A stretch of DNA of 64,000 bases from PFJX01 sp964393825 (lineage in GTDB: Bacteria; Pseudomonadota; Gammaproteobacteria; Burkholderiales; Thiobacillaceae). Each line of letters starts with the position of its first letter. Within the stretch, counting starts at the first letter, position 1. Below are positions 16,620-24,039 of the stretch, one piece after another. The position numbers and the translations under genes are program-made. The notes beneath the pieces were generated by a model, which saw nothing but the letters and a program-made list of their open reading frames with translations, had not been told where the DNA came from and ran no database searches. Location of the stretch: the NCBI GenBank assembly GCA_964393825.1, contig CAYMUY010000018.1, positions 18,651-82,650 of the forward strand. The letters are read 5' to 3'.

Positions 16620-19187
16620 TCACGCGGGCGGTGCTTGGGCGGGGACGGCAGCGTGATGGCCGCGCAGGGCCGGGTGGTCGGCCTGTGGCCGGTCGAGATG
16701 GTAGCCCTGGGCCAGGTCGACACCCAGAACGGCGAGGAGATTCAGGGTCGCCTCGTCTTCCACGAATTCCGCCACCGTCGTTTTGCCGAGTCCGCGCGCG
16801 ACTTCGACCATGCCGCGCACGAAGACCTGGTTGTCGTGATCATGGGGCAATTCCCGGATGAACATGCCATCGAGCTTGATGGTGTCGACACGGATGTGCT
16901 TGAGGTAGGCAAAGGAGGCGAAGCCGGCGCCGAAGTCGTCCAGGCAGACGCCACAGCCTGTTTCCTGGAGGGCACTGATGAAGCGTTGCGCGTCGGAAAG
17001 ATCGGACACTGCCGCGGTTTCGGTGACCTCGATCAACAGGCGGGCGGGGGGGGCGCCATGCTTGCGCAACAGCGCGGCGATGTAGCCGGGCAGTTCGGGG
17101 TCGTCGAAGGAGCGGCCCGAGATGTTGACGGCGATGGCCGGCCCCGCCGGTTGCGAGGCGATCAGGCGAACCACCTGCTCGACCACCCAGCGGTCGATTT
17201 CCAGGATCTTGTTGCTCTTTTCCGCCACCGGGATGAACTGGCCCGGGGCGATCAGTTTCCCGGTCTGTTCGTCGCGCAGGCGGATCAGGGCTTCCAGGTG
17301 CGAAAGCTGGCGATCGCGGACGTGGTAGACCCCCTGGAAATGCAGTTCGAACAGGTTTTCGCTAAGCGCGCGCGCCAGGCGCTCGTTCCAGGAGAGGCGA
17401 TTGACCATTTCCGGCGCGGTGTCGAGTTCGGCGCGATACAGCCGCCAGGTGTTCTTGCCGGCCTGCTTGGCCTGGTACATGGCGGCATCGCCACAGGCGA
17501 CCAGTTCGTCCTGGTCGGACGCGTGCCGGGGATAGAGGGCGATACCGAGGCTGGAGGAGATGTGCAGCGTGCGTCCCTCGAAGCGGAAGGGGATCGTGGC
17601 GGTGGTGCGCACGATGCGCTCCGCCAGGGCCAGGGCCTGGGCCTCATCGGCAAAGGGCATGAGGATGGCGAACTCGTCGCCACCGAGGCGGAACAGCATT
17701 TCGTTCTTGCGGATGAGTCCGGAGACTTCCCCGGCGACCCGGATCAGCAGGGTGTCGCCGGCGGTGTGGCCGAAGTGGTCGTTGATCGCCTTGAATTCAT
17801 CGAGATCGAAATACAGCAGGGCGGAGGCACTGTCATGGCGCGCGGACTCGGCCAGCATGCGCTCCAGTTCGATCTGGAAACGATGACGGTTGTAGAGGCC
17901 GGTGAGCGAGTCGCGCTCGGCCAGATAGAGCAGCTGGTCGGCGGTCTGGCGTTCCCGCGTCACATCCTCGTAGATCCAGAGATGGCCGATGAAGTGGTTG
18001 TCGCGCTCGAACACCGGGTAGCTCAGTTGCGTGGCGATGCGGCCGTCCTGGACCGTGATGTCGATGGCATCACCGGGCTCGCGCGCGGCCAGGATGTTCT
18101 CGATATGCCTGGAAAAGTAGTCCGGCTGCAGCAACTGGCAACTGCTGCGCGCGAAGACCTGGTGCGGCGTCCAGCCCACCAGCTGTTCCGTTTCTGGGAG
18201 TTGCCAGAGACGGTTGAAGGCCGGGTTGTGATAGACCACGCGACCGTCGGCGGCGACGAAGAGGATGCCCAGGTTCATCGCGGAGAGCAGCGCCTGCAGG
18301 CGGGCATGCTCCGCTTCCGAGTCGGCCAGATAGGTCTGGGTGCGTTCCTCCGATTTTCGCAGGGCGTTGATGCGGCTGTGCAATTGCCGCGCCATTTCCT
18401 GGAAGGCGGTGGACAGGCGGCCGACTTCGTCGGGCGCGGCGCTGGGCAGGCGGGCGCTGAAGTCGCCCGCGGCCAGGGCGCGACTGGCCTCGGTCAGCAG
18501 TGCCAGGCGGCGGGTCAGCAGGTAGCCGATCAGGGAGAGGGTGAGGAAGGTCGACAGGACCGCCGCGAGGCCGGCATAAATGCCCTGACGCACGACACGT
18601 TCTCGCGCCTGGGCGAGAAAGCCGGTGTCGATGCCGAAACGCAGGCGGCCGTAGACATTGCCGGCCAGGCCGATCGGGATGGCGGCGTCGTACACCGGAT
18701 CGTCCACGTTCGGCTCGGAGTCGACCGCGTCCGGTGTTTCTTCGCTACCGAGGCCGGCACTGGCCAGACGGCGCCCGTCCGGTCCCGTCAGCATCAGGTA
18801 GCGATAGGCATTGTTACCGCGCGCTTCTTCGAGGATCTCGTGCAGGGCGGCGTAGTCGCGCTGCATCAGGGGCGGCGCCAGGGCGGCATTGAGCAGGGGG
18901 ATCGCGCTTTCCACCCGTAGCCGGGTCTTGCGCAGGAGTTCTTCCTGAGTCAGATGGATATTGCTGAATACCATGAGGCCGAGGATCAGCGCTTCGACCA
19001 TCAGGCCGGCCAGGGTGAGCTTGAGCCAGAGAGGGGGGTGCAGGTAGCGCCGCATCAATTGCCGTGATTGATGCGTCGGGACGTCGGCGCAGCAAGGGTT
19101 TCTTCGCGATGTACGATGCGATGAGAGGCTGGCGGGGGGCGGTGCTGCATGATCTTCACGGTCGGGCGGCGGGGTCGGGCGCGTCAT
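16620..19187 (-). CDS. membrane-bound PAS-GGDEF-EAL c-di-GMP protein
   Basis: 855 residues from the ATG at 19187, which overlaps the upstream stop as ATGA; an internal ATG at 19055 just before the first helix is an alternative. Order: membrane helix (about 53-73), periplasmic region to about 195, second helix (203-225), HAMP, PAS (about 300-410), GGDEF (RLGGDEF intact; the I-site position is RKNE, so probably weak), then EAL. The EAL domain keeps LEALIRL, the Asn of VNIS, EVTET, DDFGAGF, KLDG and QGYHLDRP, so phosphodiesterase activity is likely. The periplasmic segment could take a signal from the co-encoded binding protein. Confidence 0.92.
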   Translation of the reverse strand: MTRPTPPPDREDHAAPPPASLSSHRTSRRNPCCADVPTHQSRQLMRRYLHPPLWLKLTLAGLMVEALILGLMVFSNIHLTQEELLRKTRLRVESAIPLLNAALAPPLMQRDYAALHEILEEARGNNAYRYLMLTGPDGRRLASAGLGSEETPDAVDSEPNVDDPVYDAAIPIGLAGNVYGRLRFGIDTGFLAQARERVVRQGIYAGLAAVLSTFLTLSLIGYLLTRRLALLTEASRALAAGDFSARLPSAAPDEVGRLSTAFQEMARQLHSRINALRKSEERTQTYLADSEAEHARLQALLSAMNLGILFVAADGRVVYHNPAFNRLWQLPETEQLVGWTPHQVFARSSCQLLQPDYFSRHIENILAAREPGDAIDITVQDGRIATQLSYPVFERDNHFIGHLWIYEDVTRERQTADQLLYLAERDSLTGLYNRHRFQIELERMLAESARHDSASALLYFDLDEFKAINDHFGHTAGDTLLIRVAGEVSGLIRKNEMLFRLGGDEFAILMPFADEAQALALAERIVRTTATIPFRFEGRTLHISSSLGIALYPRHASDQDELVACGDAAMYQAKQAGKNTWRLYRAELDTAPEMVNRLSWNERLARALSENLFELHFQGVYHVRDRQLSHLEALIRLRDEQTGKLIAPGQFIPVAEKSNKILEIDRWVVEQVVRLIASQPAGPAIAVNISGRSFDDPELPGYIAALLRKHGAPPARLLIEVTETAAVSDLSDAQRFISALQETGCGVCLDDFGAGFASFAYLKHIRVDTIKLDGMFIRELPHDHDNQVFVRGMVEVARGLGKTTVAEFVEDEATLNLLAVLGVDLAQGYHLDRPQADHPALRGHHAAVPAQAPPA

Positions 19188-20023
19188 GGCCCCAGGGCTT
19201 TGCGTGTCGCTTTCATGTAGGCATCCGCGCGGGCCATGTATTGCTCGTTGACCGGCAGGATGGCGGTGTAACCGATCTGGCGCAGGAACTGCTCCCCCAC
19301 CGCGCTGCCCGGATAGGCCAGGAGCAGGGATTTCATCCGCTCGGCCTGGGCGGGGGGCAGGTCCGGCTTGGCCAGGAAGACAAAGGCGGGGATGTCCGCG
19401 ACATGCTTCATGACCACCACTTTCTCGCGCACTTCGGCCGGCATCTGCAGTAAACCCTGGCTGGTGGTGACGGCGGCGGCGGCGGTGCCGTTGAGCAGGG
19501 AATAGGCGACGCTGACATGGGTGCGATGTTCCAGCACGCGATAGTCGCGGCCGGCTTCGAGGCCCTGCGCATCGAGATATTGCATGGCTGCGGAGACGGT
19601 GATGGCCAGGCGGTCGATCACCGCCAGGGTCTTGCCGCGCAGATCGTTGGCGCTGGCCAGGGGGCGCGATAGCGGGTAGATCAACAGGGCATCATGGTCC
19701 GGAGCGAAATGCGTGAGCGGCTGGTAGCCCGCCTCCAGTTGCGCCAGGCGGGCGAAATGCGCGGGCGTGATGGTGAGGTCGAAATCGCCGCTCAGGGTGC
19801 GTTGCTGGAAGCGGGCGAAATCGGGCGCGCTTTCGAGCCGCACCGGCTGCCGCAGTTTCTCTTCCAGATAGGCGCGCAGGGGTTCGTAGCGCGTGGCAAG
19901 CGTGCGCGCGCTGTGGATCGGCAGGACGCCCAGGGTGAAGGCCGTGGTCGCCTGGGCGGCCTGGGGCTGAAGTCCCGCCAGCAGGATGAACAACGACACC
20001 AGGCCGATGAAGGGCTTTTTCAT
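19184..20023 (-). CDS. PhnD-like periplasmic binding protein without transporter
   Basis: 279 residues with a signal peptide (MKKPFIGLVSLFILLAGL, cut near QATT). FTLGVLPIHSARTLATRYEPL, DLTITPAHFARL and LRGKTLAVIDRLA are typical of phosphate/phosphonate-type (PhnD) binding proteins. No ABC permease or ATPase for phosphonate is near. Its stop overlaps the start of the GGDEF-EAL gene by four bases and its own start overlaps the argA stop by four bases. The inference is a sensory role: the loaded protein would touch the periplasmic domain of the GGDEF-EAL partner. The ligand is unknown. Confidence 0.87.
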   Translation of the reverse strand: MKKPFIGLVSLFILLAGLQPQAAQATTAFTLGVLPIHSARTLATRYEPLRAYLEEKLRQPVRLESAPDFARFQQRTLSGDFDLTITPAHFARLAQLEAGYQPLTHFAPDHDALLIYPLSRPLASANDLRGKTLAVIDRLAITVSAAMQYLDAQGLEAGRDYRVLEHRTHVSVAYSLLNGTAAAAVTTSQGLLQMPAEVREKVVVMKHVADIPAFVFLAKPDLPPAQAERMKSLLLAYPGSAVGEQFLRQIGYTAILPVNEQYMARADAYMKATRKALGP

Positions 20024-21360
20024 GTCTCTTCCAGTTGTTTCAACAGCACCTTGGAGCGGCGTTGCCAGTTGTACATGGCCTGGCGTGGCGCCGGCAGGTC
20101 TTCCGGCGTGGCCACGGCGAAGCCGCGCTCGATGAACCAGTGCGTGGTGCGGGTGGTGAGCACGAACAGCTGGTTCAGGCCGAGTTCGCGCGCCGCTTCC
20201 TCGACCGTGGCGAGCAGGGCATCGCCACGGCCGCCGCGCTGGTAGGCCGGCGCCACCGCCATGCAGGCCATTTCCCCGGCGCCCGCCTCGGGGAAGGGGT
20301 AGAGCGCCACGCAGCCGACAATGCGGCCATCGAGTTCGTCGACGAAGAACTGCTCGATTTCCTGTTCCAGCCGCTCGCGCGAACGGCGGACCAGGACACC
20401 GTCGGCTTCCAGGGGCTCGATCACCGAGAGGATGCCGCCGACGTCGTCGATGGTCGCCGGCCTCAGGCTCTCCACCGACTGGCGGGTGACCATGGTGCCG
20501 ACCCCGGCATGGGTGAACAGCTCCATCAGCACGGCGCCGTCGACGTCGGCGCTGATCAGATGCACCTTGGCCACGCCCTTCTTGCAGGCATGCGCGGCGT
20601 GCGGCAGATACAGCTTCATGTCGCCTTCCGGCAGGTCACGCAACAGTCTGCCCACCTGCGCGGCGGTGACGCGGTTGATGCGGCGGCCATTGGCGTCGAC
20701 CGTGTCGCCATGGTCGAGGATGAACACCAGCTTGTCCGCCGCCAGGGCGATGGCAGCCTGGGTGGCCACTTCCTCCAGGGTCAGGTTGAACACTTCACCG
20801 GTGGGGGAATACCCGATCGGCGAGAGCAGGACGATCTCGCCGGCCGCGAGACGGTCACGGATCGGCGCCACCGCGACCTTGCGCACATCGCCGGTGAACA
20901 GCAGGTCGACACCGTCGACAATGCCGGCCGGCTGCGCGGTGACGTAGTTGCCGGAGGCGACGCGGATGTCGGCGCCGGCCATGGGCGTGTTGGGCAGGCC
21001 CACGGAGAGCATGCTTTCGATATCCACCCGCACCGAGCCGACCGCGTCCTTCACGTGTTCGAGGGTGTCGGCATCGGTGACCCTGCGGCCGCGCACGTAT
21101 TGCGCCTCGCTGCCGATGCGCTCCTCCACCTGCGGCCGCACGCCATGCACCAGGACCAGGCGCACGCCGAGGGCGTTGAGCAGGTTGATGTCGTGAACCA
21201 GGTCGACGAAATCCTCGCGCAACATGGCTTCGCCGCCGAAGGCCAGAACAAAAGTCTTGCCGCGAAAAGCGTGGATGTAGGGCGCGGCCGCGCGGAACCA
21301 CTCGACAAATGCGGTGGCGGCCAGGGTCTTGCTGCCCGCCTCGCCGACTTTGCTGCCCAT
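20020..21360 (-). CDS. argA: ArgA N-acetylglutamate synthase (AAK-GNAT form)
   Basis: 446 residues from the ATG at 21360, which has AGGAG six bases upstream; the TTG at 21366 would leave no spacing. The N-terminal amino-acid-kinase-like domain (FVLAFGGEAML, LVLVHGVRPQVEERI) is fused to a C-terminal GNAT domain (AVAPAYQRGGRGDALL). It acetylates glutamate to start arginine synthesis and is normally inhibited by arginine. Its stop overlaps the start of the PhnD-like gene (ATGA), so a biosynthetic enzyme is translationally coupled to a signalling gene. Confidence 0.95.
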   Translation of the reverse strand: MGSKVGEAGSKTLAATAFVEWFRAAAPYIHAFRGKTFVLAFGGEAMLREDFVDLVHDINLLNALGVRLVLVHGVRPQVEERIGSEAQYVRGRRVTDADTLEHVKDAVGSVRVDIESMLSVGLPNTPMAGADIRVASGNYVTAQPAGIVDGVDLLFTGDVRKVAVAPIRDRLAAGEIVLLSPIGYSPTGEVFNLTLEEVATQAAIALAADKLVFILDHGDTVDANGRRINRVTAAQVGRLLRDLPEGDMKLYLPHAAHACKKGVAKVHLISADVDGAVLMELFTHAGVGTMVTRQSVESLRPATIDDVGGILSVIEPLEADGVLVRRSRERLEQEIEQFFVDELDGRIVGCVALYPFPEAGAGEMACMAVAPAYQRGGRGDALLATVEEAARELGLNQLFVLTTRTTHWFIERGFAVATPEDLPAPRQAMYNWQRRSKVLLKQLEET

Positions 21361-21452
21361 TTCCAACTCCTGATTCGCTGAATACCGGCGATGTTACGGC
21401 GGAATGGCGGAAAACTTGAGCGGGTTGGGCGGGACTCCTCGTTCCCGTGGCG

Positions 21453-22187
21453 TTAACGGAAATCCCCCCAGACCGCATGCATCGCCGCAAGGGCTGCCAA
21501 TGCCGCCGTTTCGGTGCGCAGCACCCGTGGACCCAGGCGCAGGCCGCGAAATCCCGCAGCCTGCGCCAGCTTGCGCTCGCTCGCGTCGAAACCGCCCTCG
21601 GGACCCGCGAGCAGGAGGATCGGTGTGGCGGGTGGCGGCAGGTCGCTCAGGCGGAGATCGCCATCCGGGTCGAGCAGGAACTTCAGCGGTTCGGTATCCG
21701 CCGCGATGTCGCGTTGCCAGGCGACGAACTCGCGTATCGCCGCGACCTCCGGCAGGACGTTGCGGCCGCATTGCTCGCAGGCGGCATTCACCACCCCTTG
21801 CCAGTGGCCGCGTCGCTTGACCGCCTTCTCCTCGTTGAGCCGCACCACGCTGCGTCGCATGGTCAGGGGCTGGATCGAGGTCACCCCCAGTTCCACGGCT
21901 TTCTGCAGGGTGTAATCCATCCGCTCCCCACTGGAGATGCCCTGGGCCAGGTGGATCCGGAGCGGCGATTCGCGGTCCGTTTCATGGCGACGGTCGAGGC
22001 GCACCGCTGCCCCCTTGCCGCCCTGGTTTTCAAGGACGCCGTGGTATTCGGCGCCATCGCCGTTGAACAGGGTCACGGCCTCGCCGGCCCGCAGGCGCAG
22101 TACGCCGATCGCGTGACGCGCGACCGCATCCGGCAGCACCACGCGCTGGTTGGGCGCAAGGGGGAGGTCACAATGGAAGCGCGGCAT
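21453..22187 (-). CDS. rsmE: RsmE 16S rRNA (uracil1498-N3)-methyltransferase
   Basis: 244 residues from the ATG at 22187 (MPRFHCDLPL). The PUA-like N-terminus has HAIGVLRLRAGEAV, and the SPOUT knot has GPEGGFDASERKLAQ followed by LGPRVLRTETA. The enzyme methylates U1498 of 16S rRNA using SAM. The further upstream in-frame extension would overlap the divergent thioredoxin gene and is rejected. It precedes argA on the same strand with a 92-base gap. Confidence 0.95.
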   Translation of the reverse strand: MPRFHCDLPLAPNQRVVLPDAVARHAIGVLRLRAGEAVTLFNGDGAEYHGVLENQGGKGAAVRLDRRHETDRESPLRIHLAQGISSGERMDYTLQKAVELGVTSIQPLTMRRSVVRLNEEKAVKRRGHWQGVVNAACEQCGRNVLPEVAAIREFVAWQRDIAADTEPLKFLLDPDGDLRLSDLPPPATPILLLAGPEGGFDASERKLAQAAGFRGLRLGPRVLRTETAALAALAAMHAVWGDFR

Positions 22188-22254
22188 GGCAGTCAGGATG
22201 GTAACGGGACGGATGGTATTATCAGCCGCACTTGTCCACGACGGAGCCCCCCTG

Positions 22255-22809
22255 ATGGTGCGAATGGAAACCCCGGTCTGCAATTTCGGCTGGAAGGCCC
22301 CCGATTTCAGCCTGCCCGGCGTCGATGGGCGGATTCATGCCCTGAAGGACGTGGCCGGCCCGAACGGGCTGCTGGTCATGTTCATCTGTAATCACTGCCC
22401 CTATGTGAAGGCGGTAATCGACCGCATCGTGCGCGATGTGGCGGAACTGAAGACGCTGGGGATCGGCGCCGTCGCGATCATGTCCAACGACCCCGCCGAG
22501 TATCCCGAGGACAGCTTCGAGAACATGCAGAAGCTTGCCGCCGACCTCGGTTTCCCGATGCCCTATCTGCTGGACGCCAGCCAGGAAGTCGCGCGCCGTT
22601 ATGACGCCGTCTGCACGCCCGATTTCTTCGGCTTCAACCGCGACCTGGAACTGCAGTATCGCGGCCGTCTCGACGCCTCGCGCAAGGAAACCGCAGTGGA
22701 TGCCCGCCGCGATCTGTTCGAGGCCATGAAGCAGGTGGCCGAAACCCAGCGCGGCCCGGCCGAACAGATACCCAGCATGGGGTGCTCGATCAAATGGAAA
22801 AACCAGTAA
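22255..22809 (+). CDS. thioredoxin/AhpC-TSA family protein
   Basis: 184 residues from the ATG at 22255; an ATG at 22264 is also possible. It has the thioredoxin-like start GWKAPDFSLPGVDGR and a CNHCPYVK redox motif, a Pro of the cis-type in CTPDFFGF, and no signal peptide. Family members are called thioredoxin family protein or peroxiredoxin-like; the CxxC suggests disulfide reduction rather than a peroxidatic Cys. The gene is divergent from rsmE. Its end is followed by an inverted repeat before the next gene. Confidence 0.85.
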   Translation: MVRMETPVCNFGWKAPDFSLPGVDGRIHALKDVAGPNGLLVMFICNHCPYVKAVIDRIVRDVAELKTLGIGAVAIMSNDPAEYPEDSFENMQKLAADLGFPMPYLLDASQEVARRYDAVCTPDFFGFNRDLELQYRGRLDASRKETAVDARRDLFEAMKQVAETQRGPAEQIPSMGCSIKWKNQ

Positions 22810-22814
22810 TCCGT

Positions 22815-22895
22815 CGGCGGTTGGCAGTACGCAGTCGGCAGAACCGCTTCGAGAAAACGCTCCGATGACTGCCAACCGCCAGCCGCCAACCGCCG
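22815..22895. repeat. inverted repeat of GGCGGTTGGCAG type
   Basis: CGGCGGTTGGCAG at 22815-22827 pairs with CTGCCAACCGCC at 22869-22880, and the motif recurs at 22885-22895. The right arm reads through the start codon of the next gene. It looks like a dispersed intergenic repeat rather than a terminator, as there is no T-tract. Confidence 0.6.
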
Positions 22896-23689
22896 ATTTG
22901 CTAAACCAGGTCATCGCGGCCGCCCGCGCGGTCGGCCGCGATGAGGTCATGCCCCGCTATCTCAAGGTCGCGCACCAGCGCAAGGTGGACGGCAGCCTGC
23001 TCACCGAGGCCGATCTCGCCGCGCAGGGCGCCCTGTTCGAGCGCCTGCGCGCCATTGCGCCTTATCCCATGCTGGGCGAGGAAATGAGCGAACCGGAGCA
23101 GCAGGCGGTATGGGAGCGGGGTGAGAACGGCTTCTGGTGCGTCGACCCGATCGACGGCACCAGCAACTTCGTCAATGGCCTGCCGTTTTTCGCGGTCTCC
23201 GTCGCCCTGGTCCTGGCGGGACGGGCGGTGCTCGGCGTCGTCTACGATCCCCATGCCGACGAGGCCTTCTACGCCAGCGAAGGGGGGGGCGCCTTCATGA
23301 ATGGCGAGCCCTTGCCCCTGAAACTGCCGCCGGACGACCTGAATCGCTGCATGGCGGGCATCGACCTGAAGCGCATCGACCGCGAACTGGCGGCGAGCCT
23401 GGCGCGGGAGCACCCGTTCGCTTCGCAGCGCAACCTGGGGGCCAGCACCCTGGACTGGTGCTATGTCGCCGCCGGACGCCTGCATATCTATCTCCACGGC
23501 GGCCAGAAGATGTGGGATTACGCTGCCGGCTGGCTGATCCTGAAGGAGGCGGGTGCCGCCGTCAGCGGGCTCGACGGCGCCGACTTCCTGGCCGGCGACC
23601 CCTGGTGCCGCTCGGTGCTGGCGGCGCAGACGCCGGCGTTGCTGGCGCAATGGCGGGCGTGGGTGGCGGCACACCCGAAAACCGACTGA
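22865..23689 (+). CDS. inositol monophosphatase family protein
   Basis: 274 residues. The metal-binding motifs GEEMSE, DPIDGTSNFVNGLPFF and KMWDYAAGWLILKEAG are intact, so it is a Mg-dependent sugar phosphatase of the inositol monophosphatase/FBPase superfamily. The substrate could be inositol-1-P, a sugar phosphate or PAP-like nucleotide. The annotated start (ATG 22865) lies inside the flanking repeat, so the first dozen residues (MTANRQPPTAD) are repeat-encoded; a TTG at 22898 would be a start outside it. The gene precedes the tkt operon by about 350 bases. Confidence 0.88.
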   Translation: MTANRQPPTADLLNQVIAAARAVGRDEVMPRYLKVAHQRKVDGSLLTEADLAAQGALFERLRAIAPYPMLGEEMSEPEQQAVWERGENGFWCVDPIDGTSNFVNGLPFFAVSVALVLAGRAVLGVVYDPHADEAFYASEGGGAFMNGEPLPLKLPPDDLNRCMAGIDLKRIDRELAASLAREHPFASQRNLGASTLDWCYVAAGRLHIYLHGGQKMWDYAAGWLILKEAGAAVSGLDGADFLAGDPWCRSVLAAQTPALLAQWRAWVAAHPKTD

Positions 23690-23885
23690 AACTGGCCATT
23701 TTTGCCCGTCAGGCCGATTTTTTCGTCTCACAGCCAAACAGGAGGGCTTCGTCCATGCCGCGCGAAAAAGGCTGCGAGGGGTGTTGTGCACCGCACCAGA
23801 AGCGGCTTCGCGGCTGATTCCATAAGCGGCCGGGTGCAGCATATAAAAACATTTTAATTTTTCCTGGCCTGTTCCCGCTCCCCCG

Positions 23886-23965
23886 CTTGAATCAAGGCCG
23901 CAAGGCGATGTCCGTGGCGGCGGAAAGGGATTTTCCGGCCGGCTGGGGGCTTGCTCTGATTCAAG
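23886..23965. promoter_or_regulatory. 9-bp inverted repeat around the tkt promoter
   Basis: In the 350-base gap before tkt, CTTGAATCA at 23886-23894 is the exact reverse complement of TGATTCAAG at 23957-23965. The right arm lies in the spacer of the predicted promoter. Paired half sites about 71 bp apart could be an operator with DNA looping. No regulator is known for it; a CbbR-type site was considered but not clearly matched. The rest of the gap holds no convincing gene. Confidence 0.35.
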
Positions 23966-23980
23966 GGCCTTGCACATAAT
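23951..23980 (+). promoter_or_regulatory. candidate sigma70 promoter of the tkt-gap-pgk-pyk-fba cluster
   Basis: TTGCTC (23951-23956) and CATAAT (23975-23980) are 18 bases apart, about 60 bases before the tkt ATG, with TTGAGGAATC as ribosome binding site. Confidence 0.5.
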
Positions 23981-24039
23981 CTAAGCTTTCCGCCCAGTCT
24001 GGGCGTTGATAGCGGTTTTTTTCTTGAGGAATCAAAAAC

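Noticed and set aside
16635..18920. Long plus-strand frame opposite the GGDEF-EAL gene
   Set aside because: The minus strand has intact GGDEF and EAL motifs; the plus-strand product is compositionally odd.
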